Shown here one piece after another: positions 1 through 11,389 of a stretch of 64,000 bases of DNA (positions are counted from its first letter, which is position 1; each line of letters begins with the position of its first letter). The stretch is from Chaetoderma sp. LZ-2023a. Taxonomy: Eukaryota; Mollusca; Caudofoveata; Chaetodermatida; Chaetodermatidae. The stretch covers positions 140,133,923-140,197,922 of the forward strand of contig CM067359.1 in assembly GCA_034401795.1 (NCBI GenBank). The letters are read 5' to 3'. Both the position numbers and the translations under genes were made by a program. The notes under the pieces are model-generated. The model was not told the DNA's origin and ran no database searches. It saw only the letters and a list, made by a program, of their open reading frames with translations.

Positions 1-228
1 GTGATTACGACACCTCTGGGGATAGACATTCCCAGTTATCCGCAGTCTCCATCTCCACCAGAATTTACCATAGACGAAGGACCGGGACCGTCGCAGCCTG
101 TGACAATTAGTGTAACTCCGACCCGTGTTATTCAGCATCTGCCTCCTCGCCTTTCTGACCCCGCAATCAGGAAGAGAACCACGCCGGAACGTCCATACGT
201 GGGAAAGAGACGGATCGCCCACACATAG
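1..228 (+). CDS. C-terminal end of an unrecognised open frame (partial)
   Basis: The frame is open from the first base of the window to a TAG at 226-228, so the true start is upstream. The 75 visible residues are proline- and serine-rich in the first half (SPPEF, GPGPSQP) and basic at the end (RKRTTPERP, VGKRRIAHT). There is no recognisable domain, signal peptide or membrane segment. Base use is GC-richer than most of the window. It could be the tail of a protein carried by the unusual 1-7.7 kb block, or the last exon of a host gene. I do not recognise the family. Confidence 0.35.
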   Translation: MITTPLGIDIPSYPQSPSPPEFTIDEGPGPSQPVTISVTPTRVIQHLPPRLSDPAIRKRTTPERPYVGKRRIAHT

Positions 229-336
229 GATATCTATCCCGTACCTAACATTACTGCTAGTCGTCTACTAAAGTACGCTAAGTTCAGAAAGATGTCGTCT
301 CCTGCTGTATCCGCTCCTGCACCATGACTTCAGCCA

Positions 337-672
337 ATGATACAGCTCACCGGCGTCACCACGACAACTACAGCGACCACCACGCCAACTACAACCGCCA
401 TTATCACGTCAGCTACCATCACCACCACATCAGCAACATTAACAACTACTAGTATCGCCGCTGCTACACGGATGGATATCTTGGAACCAACGGTAACTGT
501 GAGAGACATATTGGACACGCATATTTCTGCCATCATCACTTCGAATATTTCAGACAGTGCCAATAATGATAATAATGAAAGCATTTCAGCAATGACAGTG
601 CATCCACCGCGACCCACCACCGTCAGTCGCGGGACCCAGACTCAATGGGGAATTTTCGCTGCAGCGGTGTGA
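337..672 (+). CDS. Threonine-rich low-complexity open frame
   Basis: An ATG-started frame of 111 codons. Residues 5-45 are nearly all Thr, Ala and Ile, encoded by ACN codons that form a CAN/ACC-type simple repeat. The rest (MDILEPTVTVRDILDTHI, then an Asn/Asp/Ser-rich stretch) is more protein-like. It lies just downstream of the frame ending at 228, on the same strand. A mucin-like O-glycosylation segment is possible, but so is translation of a simple repeat. The complementary strand is also open over 330-620, as expected for a low-complexity repeat. Confidence 0.2.
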   Translation: MIQLTGVTTTTTATTTPTTTAIITSATITTTSATLTTTSIAAATRMDILEPTVTVRDILDTHISAIITSNISDSANNDNNESISAMTVHPPRPTTVSRGTQTQWGIFAAAV

Positions 673-1300
673 TCATATGTAATTCAGCAGAAATATCAAT
701 AGGTGATTCGTGGCATTGTATTAATTATTACATTATTTTTAAAATACTTTTCTTCTTATTATATATTTTAGGTTAATTGAATCCCGTCCTTAGGATGACT
801 ATGGTTATCCAACACAGCTGCACACTTTAAGTGCCCAGTTGTGTCTCACATGGAATGAGCACTGCAGACTCTAATGTTGTAAGAACATTGTGTGCGACGT
901 AAAGAATACAACATCCAGCAGTGCAATAACGTCTCAATCCCATCATGCAGTCTCAGCCACGCTGAGGCTGCCTGATAAACCAGTTCTTAAGTTATTATTA
1001 TATATCTTATTTTTCTTATTATTTTTCTTCCTGTCTTAGACGTCAGGACGGATATGGGGCCAGCGAGAGCTGCCCGTTGCGGACCCGCAATAACGGGTCG
1101 CAAATAGATATTTTAGATATATATATATAGTGATAATACTAGGTGATACGTGTTGCGTGCCCCTTTATTTACCCGGGGTGCGCAAGTAATTCAGTGTGAT
1201 TAATAAAACCTACCTCATAAGGGTATGTTACATAGGTTATATCCATATACCTTGGGGTTTATAAAAAATTATTTTTATATATATTTGCAAACTTAAATTG
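673..1300. other. Spacer with a strong stem-loop at 1077-1103
   Basis: No gene seen. The sequence is AT-rich with a T-rich tract. TTGC-G-GACCCG, loop CAATAA, CGGGTC-GCAA at 1077-1103 forms a long stem-loop. TATA-like AT repeats follow at about 1114-1128. Confidence 0.4.
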
Positions 1301-1453
1301 TGGTACGTTGGAGCTTGGGTGTTCTCTGCGGAGATTATGATTATCCGCACTAGATGGGAACACATATGCGAGCTATTGTTTAGAATCATATACTAAATAA
1401 AGTTGTAGCACGCACCGTAATATTAATAATAAAAAGAACACAAAAAAGAAAGG

Positions 1454-1473
1454 CCTGGAAAAATAATTCCAGG
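1454..1473 (+). other. Hairpin conserved between repeat copies A and C
   Basis: CCTGGAA and TTCCAGG pair around a short A/T loop, about 55 bp downstream of AATAAA. Copy C keeps the same stem at 6592-6612 (CCTGGA / TCCAGG) with a different loop. Confidence 0.5.
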
Positions 1474-3002
1474 TCAAAAATTGAAAACTGAAAGTATGCC
1501 TCCCCCCCCCCCACACTCTTGGTACCCCTATGTGCTCTGTCTCTTGAATACGCGTCTATGCGTCACTACTCCTCTCTGGCCACGCGCCTTCTCGGGAAGT
1601 CTATAATTCCCGCCTAGCGTACGTCTGTGCACCCTGCCCGTCTAGGATTCGTTTCCTGAACACGCCCCTCTGGGTAGAGCTACAAGCGTATATAGGCCTA
1701 TGAGAGCGAGAGAGTGTCGAAAAATGACTGAGTTCATTAAAACGCATTATGCGCATGCGCGCACCGGCACACTGTTTCTATAGAGTGCATGGTTGTGACC
1801 TAGATAGGATGACGCTTTTAGTGTACTGAGCTGGTACTCTGTAATCCTTATTGATTGACTGTTCCCATTAACCAAGAGGGACAGGCTCCTCAAAGGTTGG
1901 CGGGAACAGGCGGCAGTGGGCCCGCGAGGGTCCGGGGATACATAAAACAATGGCTCATAGTGCAGAGGAGATACTGAAGGCCTCCGTGTCTAACAAAGGA
2001 TGAATTAACATTCGACTGTGGTACCGTCTAGTCGCTGCATTGTTCGGGCTGCTGAACTTGGTAATAGTAAGTGGACAATGTGTGGTACATGGATGATAGT
2101 CCACACCCAGGACATTTCTAGCAGACTAGAAGTTAGCCGGCTGTGTTTGCTAGAGATGGCCTGCAGGCAAGGCCGGAGAAAACGGTCAAAGTTCATACTC
2201 TGTTGGCAAATAGGTACGGATCAGACCGTCGGTTGCCCCTGAGCGTGAGCTCAGATGGTGATCGCTATCAACTGGGTCCCTGGCCGGTCATCTTGATCAT
2301 GTCAGTTCATCAACCCATTCTTGATTATGAGTGGTCAAGATGGCTCAATGTACAGTCAGGCCATGGCAAGCATTCGTATTGCACGTCATGCCTCCTGTGA
2401 TCAGAGAAACATGAAAATGCCGGACGAGTGGGACAGTCTGGCACCCAGGTACGCGTGGGGTGGATTATCTGTCTAAGTACGATCTGCACAGGGCTCAGCT
2501 AAAATGACGTCAAAGTACGATCTACGTGAGGGCCTTAGTTGCGATGCGTCTAGTGGACATCGCCTCCGTGGTACGGTCTATGCGGGGCTACAGCCCTTGC
2601 CAAGATGACCCTATTGGCGCCTAGTACTGTGTTCGCTCGGCTCAGGAGTCGTCAGTGTGCATCTTGACTCTGTCCCGGATTATGGCCCCATAACTTGGAC
2701 AGGTCTCAGGCATATATGGAAAGGTACCCAGCCTAGGCTGCACCCTGTGCGGGGAACTGGGCGTCCATCCGGCGTGGCGGGGACAGTGAACCACACCTGG
2801 AAGGCCAAATGGTACAAGTGAAATCTGGCATTAATCAAGATCAGAATTCGACGGGCTTTCCGAATCTGTAAACCATTTCAAAATCGGTTGAGAAATGGCT
2901 GAGTTATCCAGGAAAAACTCTTCATGATAATCGACTGTGCTATTATTAGCTGCGCGTTGATTAGCTGTTGCTCGAACGATGATTGGATGGAGTCTGCGCC
3001 TG

Positions 3003-3025
3003 TGACGTCACGGGGAGTATAAAAG
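3003..3025 (+). promoter_or_regulatory. CRE-like site plus TATA box, copy A
   Basis: TGACGTCA (3003-3010) is followed 8 bp later by TATAAAAG (3018-3025). The same arrangement occurs in copies B (inverted) and C, with the shared downstream word GAGAGCATC about where transcription would start. The order and spacing are those of an RNA polymerase II core promoter; activity is inferred. Confidence 0.55.
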
Positions 3026-3479
3026 GAGAAGCAATCCAGTGATCGAGAGCATCCTCAGCCAGGGGCCGAACAGGTTGGATCTGTACCAGCTACTACAAGC
3101 GCGACAGACATTACGCGTCTTCCTTCGCTATGCGTCAAGTTTTTATCCCGTAGCGTGCAGTTCTCCAACCCACCGCATTAAAACAATTTTGTAACTCCCC
3201 ATCTGCGGGAGTAATTTTGGAACATTTGATAATCGTTCACGAATAATACATCCACATTCGGAACACAAACTTGTGGTGAAGCCTTTGCGGCCCAAATATG
3301 TGAGTCTACAGATGTAGAGGTAGGATGGTCTTTGATGGATGACTCGCTGGATCTGCCGGCCATGCCTAAAAGTGGTATTTCAAACGTCTGCCGCACCAAT
3401 CGCCATGGCTTAAAGCGGGAGAAGAACAATAGGCAAAAATGGGCCCACTCTAATATTTCAAACAAAAATGATGTAGAAA

Positions 3480-5380
3480 GAAAAGACCATACCTAGTGAG
3501 ATTATGACTATAGTGGTGCGTACTGTTTTATATGAAGACGGAATGGAAGATTTCCGATGGATTCCCTTGTCACCGTCTTATGTGATTCTTAATATGTTGA
3601 ATTAGTAGTTTCCGCTGTATTTCTGCGGGCCTTCTGCTTTGCTTAATTCCTTTTAGTTATTTTCAGAACAAAAATTATTTTAGGCCGCAACTGGCTGATA
3701 TCTACCTAGCTATAAGACATGGCTCTCACGGAGAACAGATGCCCTAAGACATCAATACTGTAGACAGCGCTCAAACATGTTACTTAGTGGGATCTCCGAA
3801 CTGGGTAAGAATCTGGACATTCCGCTTCGTAACCACATAAAACATTACAAGACATGGGTTACATTTCATGAAAGCATTATTAGGCGATTTCTCTTATCGT
3901 TATGGGGGGGGGGGTAAGAGAGACGAATACCCACCGTAAATGTCCTTCCCGCAAGGGTGTGGCAGATCTAAATATCATGCCCAGATATTTTAACAGAATT
4001 CGGTGGGTATACGTATCTCGCTCATCACCGGGTCCTATGGAACTAACCGTTTACCCTGTCGATAGGTTTATATACAAGTTGCCAGTTTTGCACTGCAGTG
4101 CATGAGGATTGTCAGTAAATAAAATAATAATTAGTACATGTGTTTTCGCAGTGCTTTCCTACATTGGGTTAAAGTACTAGCTACTAAGTATCCGAAGATA
4201 CACGGGAGTGTGTGTGATGCCGCAATCTAGCCATCACCGCTCGGAAATCCCAATAGTTTCCCAGAGTCGGATCAGCCCATGGTATGGATAGGGACATCCA
4301 AACAATTAAGAAGCCACAAGGCTATGAGGAGCATAAAGAGAGACAAACTCTTACTTATGAGTCTTACCGGAGTGCGGGGCTAGATTATCGCACTACCGGA
4401 AGAGAAGAAGAATATATTACACAGTATGTAATGGAGACAGTGTCTCTGATCGTTTTGAACATATCTTATCAAGCTGTATATAGAACAGGTTAGTCGGTAG
4501 CATGCCGGGCTAAACAGAGTTATAGCACGGACAGCGACCTCAGTGTAAAAATGTTGTTGGTGGGCGAAAGTGCTGCATATATCAGTGTTGCTGTATAGTG
4601 TTTCTTACGTGCGCTGCAGTCCTATATTTTCTATAACTAAGCAAAACATGTGAACGGATGGCCACTGGCCATATATATACATAATCTAACCAGAACAAAC
4701 AATATGGTGTCAAACGATTACGATATATATGTTAATACAGGTTAATGAACCTACTATAGTGCGGTTAGCAACACATTGAGCAAAATGATAATAATTATTA
4801 ACAAATACAGAAATTATAACTATCGGTCCTAAGACCGTTGCGGTTCCTTTTAGTCATCGGGACCGTTTTTACGGATACAATATAATTAACAAAACCTATA
4901 TAGAGAAATAATTAAACTGTGAAGTATAGTTACTTGAATACTTGGTAGTCATTCCCAAGTTAGGCTACCATGTTACTGAAATTGATGCATCAATCCGTAG
5001 TCGACGTGAGATGATGCGCTCTCCGGAAGCTGTAAAGTTCCCGCAGGCTGGTTCCCGCAGGTTGGTTCCCGCAAGCTGTTGTCCGCAAACAAGATTCCCA
5101 CAAGAACACTCATGGCGGGTGAAGGACATCACTCAGCACTGTAAGCCTAATAGAATGTCTAACGAGCAGTCAGTAAAGGATACGATAGTACTACGTGGTG
5201 AAGAAAGTTCCCGTAAACCGATGGTACGGATGGAAGGTATAAACAACCTGATCACTAGCGGGGGTTGTTAGAGGCAAATGAAGATACAAAACAAAACTTC
5301 ACGGTGCTGGGTACGTCGGTCAGCTCTGAAGACGCACCGGGCAGAGTTTACTTGCTGCGGTAGAAAGTCGAAAGTACCTA
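3480..5380. other. Segment between inverted copies A and B; no recognised gene
   Basis: About 1.9 kb flanked by the inverted repeats. It holds a G run at 3904-3914 and short open frames at 4284-4493 (69 aa, basic/acidic mixed) and 4942-5271 (109 aa, basic). Neither resembles a family I know, and both could be chance. The position between inverted repeats is the only reason to look at them. Confidence 0.4.
5037..5092 (+). repeat. 14-bp tandem repeat, about four units
   Basis: GTTCCCGCAGGCTG, GTTCCCGCAGGTTG and GTTCCCGCAAGCTG follow head to tail, then a decayed fourth unit (TTGTCCGCAAACAA). Confidence 0.75.
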
Positions 5381-6240
5381 CACGATTGGTTCAGTGGCAT
5401 TTGAAATACCACCTTTAGGCGTGGCCGGCAGATCCGGCGAGTCATCCATCAAAGAACATCCTGCCTCTACATCTGTAGACACATATTCAGGCCACAAAGG
5501 CCTCACCACAAATTTGTGTTTCGAATGTGGATGTTAGTATTCGTGAACGATTATCAAAAGTTCCAAATTCTCCCGCAGATAGGGAGTTACAAAATTGTTT
5601 TAGTGTGGTGGGTTGGAAAACTGCACTCTACGGGATAAAAACCCTACATATAGCGAAAGAAGACGCGTATCATGCTTATTAGTAGTTGGTACAGATCCAA
5701 CCTGTTCGGCCCCTGGCCGAGGATGCTCTTGATCACTGGATCGCTTCTCCTTTTATACTTCCCGTGACGTCACAGGCGCAGGCTCCATCCAATCATCGTT
5801 CGAGCAACAGCCAATCAGCGTGTGGCTAATAATAGCGTAGTCGAACATTCTAGAAGCTTTACGTCCACGTGGTTATGACGTCACGGCAATATTTTGAAGA
5901 TAATCAAGAAGAGTTTTCCCTGGATAACTCAGCCATTTCTCAACCGATTTTGAAATGGTTTGCAGATTTGGAAAGCCCGTCGAATTCTGGTCTTGATTAA
6001 TGCCAGATTTAACGAGAACAGGCAATCAATAAGGATTACAGAGTACCATCTCGGTACACTAAAGGCGCCATCCTATCTAGGTCACAACTACGTGCTCCAT
6101 AGAAACAGAGTCCCGGCGCGCCCATGTGCATAATGTGTTTTAACGAACTTAGTCGTTTTTCGACACGCTCGCTCTCTCCATAGGCCTATATACGCTTATA
6201 GCCCTACCCAGAGGGACGTGTTCAGGAAACGAATTCAGGA
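5381..6240 (-). repeat. Repeat unit copy B, inverted relative to A and C
   Basis: Its reverse complement aligns with 1641-1880 plus 2823-3410 of copy A with scattered substitutions and small indels. It lacks the 940-bp internal stretch of copy A. Differences such as extra bases in the segment matching 3233-3400 break every shared reading frame, so the repeat is probably not conserved as protein. Confidence 0.75.
5750..5772 (-). promoter_or_regulatory. CRE-like site plus TATA box, copy B
   Basis: On the minus strand, TGACGTCA (5765-5772) precedes TATAAAAG (5750-5757), matching copy A in order and spacing but pointing leftwards. Confidence 0.5.
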
Positions 6241-6340
6241 TGGGCGGCGCGTACCCAGCTTAGCTGGCATGGCCGGTATCTGACTGGTCGATCTGAACTA
6301 CACCAGCTATCTGTGCAGACCGGCCAAAATGGGCTGCACT

Positions 6341-6373
6341 GTATGCATCCCTTTATATATCTGGGATGCATAC
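6341..6373. other. Perfect 11-bp stem-loop
   Basis: GTATGCATCCC (6341-6351) and GGGATGCATAC (6363-6373) form a perfect stem around an A/T-rich loop of 11 bases. It sits just outside the end of copy B. Confidence 0.6.
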
Positions 6374-6439
6374 CTAATTTATATTTAACTGTGATATTAC
6401 TGTACGCTTTAACATATATAAATTTTCTTATATTATTAT

Positions 6440-7660
6440 AACTATAATTGATTATGGTACTTGGGCATTCTCTACAGAAAAATAATCCGCAATCAAGAGC
6501 ACGCCCATGCAAGCTATTGTTTTAGCCGAATCAGGTATTAAGATAAAGAAACAGCACACACCATGTAATAAAACAAACAAAAAAGAAAAGACCTGGAAAA
6601 ATATTGTCCAGGGCAAAAATTAAAACTAAAAGTATGCCTCCCTCCCAAACTCTTTCGCATCTCTATGTGCACTTCTCTGATAATCTACGCGTCTCTCACG
6701 CCACTCTCCTCTCGGCTACGCACCTACTCGGGAAGTCTATAATTCCTGCCTAGCGTGCTCCAGTGCATTCGATTCGCGGTGTGTTGATCGTTTGTCACGG
6801 GTGTCAAACTAGTAGGGGGTGGTGTAGCACGGATCAACTGGACGGGTACGGACCATCCCAGCTAAGCTGGGTGTGGGACGACCATTCCGGATGCACTCCG
6901 GGCACGTCCAACTGAGTAGGATAGTATGCGTGTATAAAGCCCTATGAGTGTGGTTTCGTTAAAACGGTTAAATCCGTAAGCACGCGTAGCGCGCATGCGC
7001 ACACGTCAGAGCTTCCCTGACAATACATGTCAGTATTCGGAGAGAGTATATGCTTATAGTGTACCGAGTTGGTACTTGTGATTTTCTTAAATCGCACTAT
7101 TCTCGTCGTTCTTGGTACCGATCAGGACCAGAATGAAACGAGGATTACAGACCTATTTACTTTGTTAAAATCGCGTGTATGCATTAACTGAATGTGGAAT
7201 GGGCTGTTCACGTGATAGCCACGTCACCACTTCTAGCTGCACGCTGATTGGCTACTGCTCGCCCTCTGATTGGCTGGAGCATCTGCCTCTGATGTCACGA
7301 GTAGTATAAAAGGGACGAGAAACCGAGAATTGAGAGCATCATCGACGGGAAGCGGACATAGTCAGGAAGACATCGGGGTTGAGATTTCCTGCACGGGTAA
7401 CCAGTTTTAAGACTTTTCCGCAAAACAATTTTGGAAGCTCCTGGACAGCCATCCGGGGGGGGGGGGGGGGGGGGGGCAATAAACGAATTTAAGAACTCCC
7501 TTTTCGGAAATTTCTCAGAGGATGTTCCTGCGGAAGGGCCTTGCGGGCCCGATGTGATTCTACAGGATGTAGAGCTGATGGTGATTCTTGGTGGATAACT
7601 CGCCGGATCTTACGACCACGCTGAAAAGTGGTATCAAACTTCCACGCTGCATGTCGCGTG
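6440..7660 (+). repeat. Repeat unit copy C, direct relative to A
   Basis: 6440-6755 aligns with 1300-1640; parts of 6925-7130 with 1690-1860; and 7237-7345 plus about 7500-7650 with the promoter-to-leader part of copy A. It is more divergent than copy B. A 15-bp palindrome CCCAGCTAAGCTGGG lies at 6857-6871 and a G run at 7455-7476. Confidence 0.65.
7291..7312 (+). promoter_or_regulatory. Degenerate CRE plus TATA box, copy C
   Basis: TGATGTCAC replaces the perfect CRE of copy A, and TATAAAAG (7305-7312) is kept at the same spacing. GAGAGCATC follows as in copy A. Confidence 0.45.
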
Positions 7661-8170
7661 TGTTGATTAACTTTTAGACCACAGTCTGGTGGGACTCTGC
7701 TCGGTGCTCCGCAAGAGATATGTGACGTATCCCGCACCATGTACCCAGTTATTGTACATGCATATTTAATCTTAACTATAGCCTTCCCTGTTAATGGGCA
7801 ACTTTCAAACTGCCGTCGCTGGACGGAAACATTATAGCAACTGTTTAAATTATGTATCAGTTAATCTGACTATCTAATGGACATCCTTATTATCAGTTCT
7901 TCGCTGTCCTGAGAGTGAGTCGCATCAACAGTCTGCATGCGGAAATCTTCCCTGCATTCAAGATCGTGCCATCTCGCGCTACTCAACTGTAGTGTATCAA
8001 TTTCCGTGATTTATGAACTCTTACTGTACCGATGACCAATAGGTACTCACGTAGCTATACTATTGTGCATTTAATTATTTCTGCAAATGGTACTGAAGAC
8101 TAATAGGTACCTACCCGTCTTGTCACCCTTGATCTAATCGAGATTTGCCTGTTTTACCCATCTCTCCCAT
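7660..8170. other. Spacer, nothing recognised
   Basis: No open frame, repeat or RNA gene that I can support. Confidence 0.4.
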
Positions 8171-9120
8171 TTCATAGATACATTATTTGACCACTAGCCA
8201 CCTAAGTTTTGATAATTATCTGAACATTTTTCTTGTATTCGATCTTGACCCTGACATTGCCATTAATGTCAAGGTCAAACTAGGATTCAGTAGACGACTA
8301 GCAGAGGGGGGGGGGGGGGGGTCATCAGGCTCGCCTATGGCAGCAACAGCGCCCAGACAAATTAGTTTCAAAATATTCAACAGAATGTTTATTAAATAGT
8401 AAAGACACAATGCGCACAACAATGCTTAAGTCCGTTAGTAATTAAGGGGTTGTGACGAACTTATGGATGGCGTAATTGATTATGACGCCATCCTACGCGC
8501 CACGTAGTTTATTGTGACGTCATACGATTGTTGGATAAATTTAAATACCCACGCGCTCAAAACATGAGCGGAGCTTAGCTAGAAATGGGAGGGGCATCCG
8601 CAAAGCCAAAAATGGATCTCTATGTTGTCAGGTTCCAGAGCAAATTCCGTGAAATTGTTTGCACTGTTTTCTTTCGCAGAGATAATTCTACAAACAATTC
8701 ACGCTGATTTCTTAATATGACATCTTTACAATCAACCTTTCCAGTTTATCCATCTATCATCTGACATCATATGACGTCATAATCAAGTAAGTGACGTGTA
8801 GGATGTCGTCATAATTAATTATGGCATGAATGACTCGATTAATCCGTCTTTAACGCTTATATGCAGCAACAGCACCCAGTCAAATTGGTTTCAAAATATT
8901 TAACAGCTTACCCGTATAGGTTTCTGGAAATTGATAGTCAGAGAGTTCGGGGATCGATCGATCCCAATACGAGCGAGGTGTGGGTGGAGCTTGGTTAGAA
9001 AAGGACGGGGCATAGCTAAAATGGGAAAGGTGCAATAGTTTAAATTTGAAGTCTAGAAATGTCCAGAAAATAACTATGCACTATTTTTTTCTATGAAAGC
9101 TATCATTTCCTTTATCGTAT
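8170..9120. repeat. Two F3 fold-back copies in opposite orientation
   Basis: 8345-8560 reads outward from the core (CCCAGACAAATTAGTTTC) into CRE-like GTGACGTCATA sites. 8740-9020 reads inward through GACGTCATAATC to CACCCAGTCAAATTGG and a CGATCGATCC tail. The same order is found at 20,680-21,070 and 30,530-30,960. A G run at 8306-8321 precedes them. Confidence 0.65.
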
Positions 9121-11380
9121 TAATCAGTGCAAACGTGGACGAATGCTCTCCCTTAATTGTGACGTGGCCACAAGACAGAATTTATATTTCCAGATAGAAC
9201 CCACATGTAATTTGTAGTATTTTAATGGTCAATGCGACCAAATTGACATTTGCCGTGGTCTTAAGGAATGGCCATAAATTTGCAGGCCAAGAGAAAACTT
9301 TTTAAATTTAGCACTGGATTGATAGGCCTAATAGTGACAATCATTACAGTCGTAAATTCTCAAAAATATAACCTCTTTTAATTGTTCTACAAATGTATTC
9401 ACTAAGTAAAATTTTTTATTTTCTTGACAAATCTTGGCGATCACATGGTTAAATATTTTTCTGCAAGAAAGTTGAAGATAAGATTAGGGCCCTATGGATC
9501 GAATTGCTACGGAATGGGAATGCTTTGTATGACTGCGATAATGGAATTAGCGCTGTATATAAATTTATTAATGCGCAGTTTCGCACATGTAACATAGGCC
9601 CCTAGTGAACTACTAGCAGGATAACTACGGACATGGTTTCCTAGTTCTTTGTGCTATAGCAGAACTAATGTTAGAGATCGATCTGATGAAGAATAAAATA
9701 TGGAGTAAGACAGTCAGGCAATAGACAGATGAATGCATGTACGCTGTTGCGTGCATTATGCTCATTTCCATGTCGTATCTAGACGATATACGCACTTATC
9801 CATTAGTCGAATTAATGCTGTTCTGCTTAAAAGACGGTTGCTGTCTCAACTCTCAATTACGTTTTTAATTAATTAATTGCGTAGGTTACGTAATGAAATT
9901 ATGACATTAAAAAAAAAATTAAAAACGAGCCCGAGCTATATAGATTCTTATAAAGCTAGCATCAGCCCTGATAACGCTGGCTAATACGGCCTGGTTTTGT
10001 TTAAGTACCGGCCCCGTTACCCGCGCTATCAGCGTAGGAAAGGGTTAATAACTTAATATTAGACCCGTATAGCGCCATTTAGGCTTAACATCATATATAA
10101 ATATGTATATAGTCTCTTTGTTTAACATTATTTCTAAGTATTAAGTGCATGCTCATCTTGTTTTCAAGAGACATAGATTATACATGTACATATGAAAAAT
10201 ATAAAACATTGGTAGTTACCGCAGTATTTTGAAAGTAATTTGAAAAGCAATTTCAAATTCGTTGCTGGTTAAGGTAGCGGAGGCTGTTAAATTGATTTTA
10301 ACATATACCAGCGGACTCGTACGCGTGTACAGCCAGGAAAATGAGATTAAGTTAGCTATTAAGGTAGGCCTAATAAATAAGTAGGCCCAGCAGTGTGGGA
10401 AAACATATTGAGTCAGTCCGTCTATTTAATTGACGTTCATTAATCAGGATAAATAAAAACAGCTAGGGAGCGTCAGTCGTCGGCCAATCCTTTATTAAAC
10501 CTCTGAAAGGTACTTTGCGAGATTAGATTATATCATCGACACTTCCGTCCTTTAACGTCAACTATTTAAGCTGCTACGTGATGTAGTTAACATACATTTT
10601 TTTGATTAATGAAAATTAGCGATCACAAAAAATAAAATGATGGGCGAAATTCTTTACATTTTGGAATGTAACATGACTTGCCAAATTTTAGGCTTATCTG
10701 AATTTACTCTCATAGTTTTTATTCGCTGAAAGCATGGTTTCGTCATCAGCCACGCCGCCTCTGAAAAGTTTAACCCCCACCCGGAAGTGATTATGAATGA
10801 CAATAAAATGAGGGCAACCGATCGAGCCATACTTCATCGTTTATTTAGACTGATACTTTATTAGTAGCTGAAATTTATCCGAGTCCAATTTGTAGGACTC
10901 GTTGAGAATTAGGCTAAGAAAGTAATCGATGTAGGGTAGAATGGCATAAATAGAAACCATGGTATTCTGGACCACTGTGTGATCTGTGCCGATGAGGTCG
11001 ATGTGATGTTGGTGGATCCAATAAGATTAACGATCCTTGCATGGATTAGTGGCTTCATAGCTATCAGGATCATGATGAAGAACTTCGATGATTCTGTGTT
11101 GTCGAATGTACAGAATCCTTCTTCTTTTCTTCGACGGAATACACATTACTAGACTTTGAATAAAAAATTTAAAACTTCGACTCGGGTCCTGACCTGCCTG
11201 AAGCTTACTATGTTTTAGTAGAGTCTGGACGCTTGTTTGTCATTTGTAAACCAGCTTATATACTCTCCTGGTTCGGTTAATTAGGCTACCGCCGTCAACT
11301 AATTCTGGTTATGCAGTTAACCATGGTTAACCACATTTACTGCGGTGGCGGCTATTTTGTAATTGGCTGATTTGTAAAAA
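9120..11380. other. AT-rich spacer with one F1 fragment
   Basis: 9248-9305 is an arm of family F1 (GTGGTCTTAAGGAATG, then TTTGCAGGCCAAGAGAAAAC). Otherwise there is no gene or repeat that I recognise. Confidence 0.4.
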
Positions 11381-11389
11381 CGTCTTTAA

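Larger units (their letters stand above)
1300..3410 (+). repeat. Repeat unit copy A (promoter-bearing long repeat)
   Basis: 1300-1640 is repeated in the same orientation at about 6440-6755. 1641-1880 and 2823-3410 are repeated inverted at 5381-6240. A stretch of about 940 bp (1880-2823) is present only in this copy and looks like an insertion, or a part lost from the other copies. The unit carries AATAAA at 1396, a hairpin at 1454-1473, and a CRE-like site plus TATA box at 3003-3025. I cannot assign it to a known LTR or viral repeat family. Confidence 0.7.

Noticed and set aside
3233-3496. Open plus-strand frame in repeat copy A, and the opposing 95-codon frame at 3,178-3,465
   Set aside because: Copies B and C have stops and indels in the matching positions, so the frame is not conserved.
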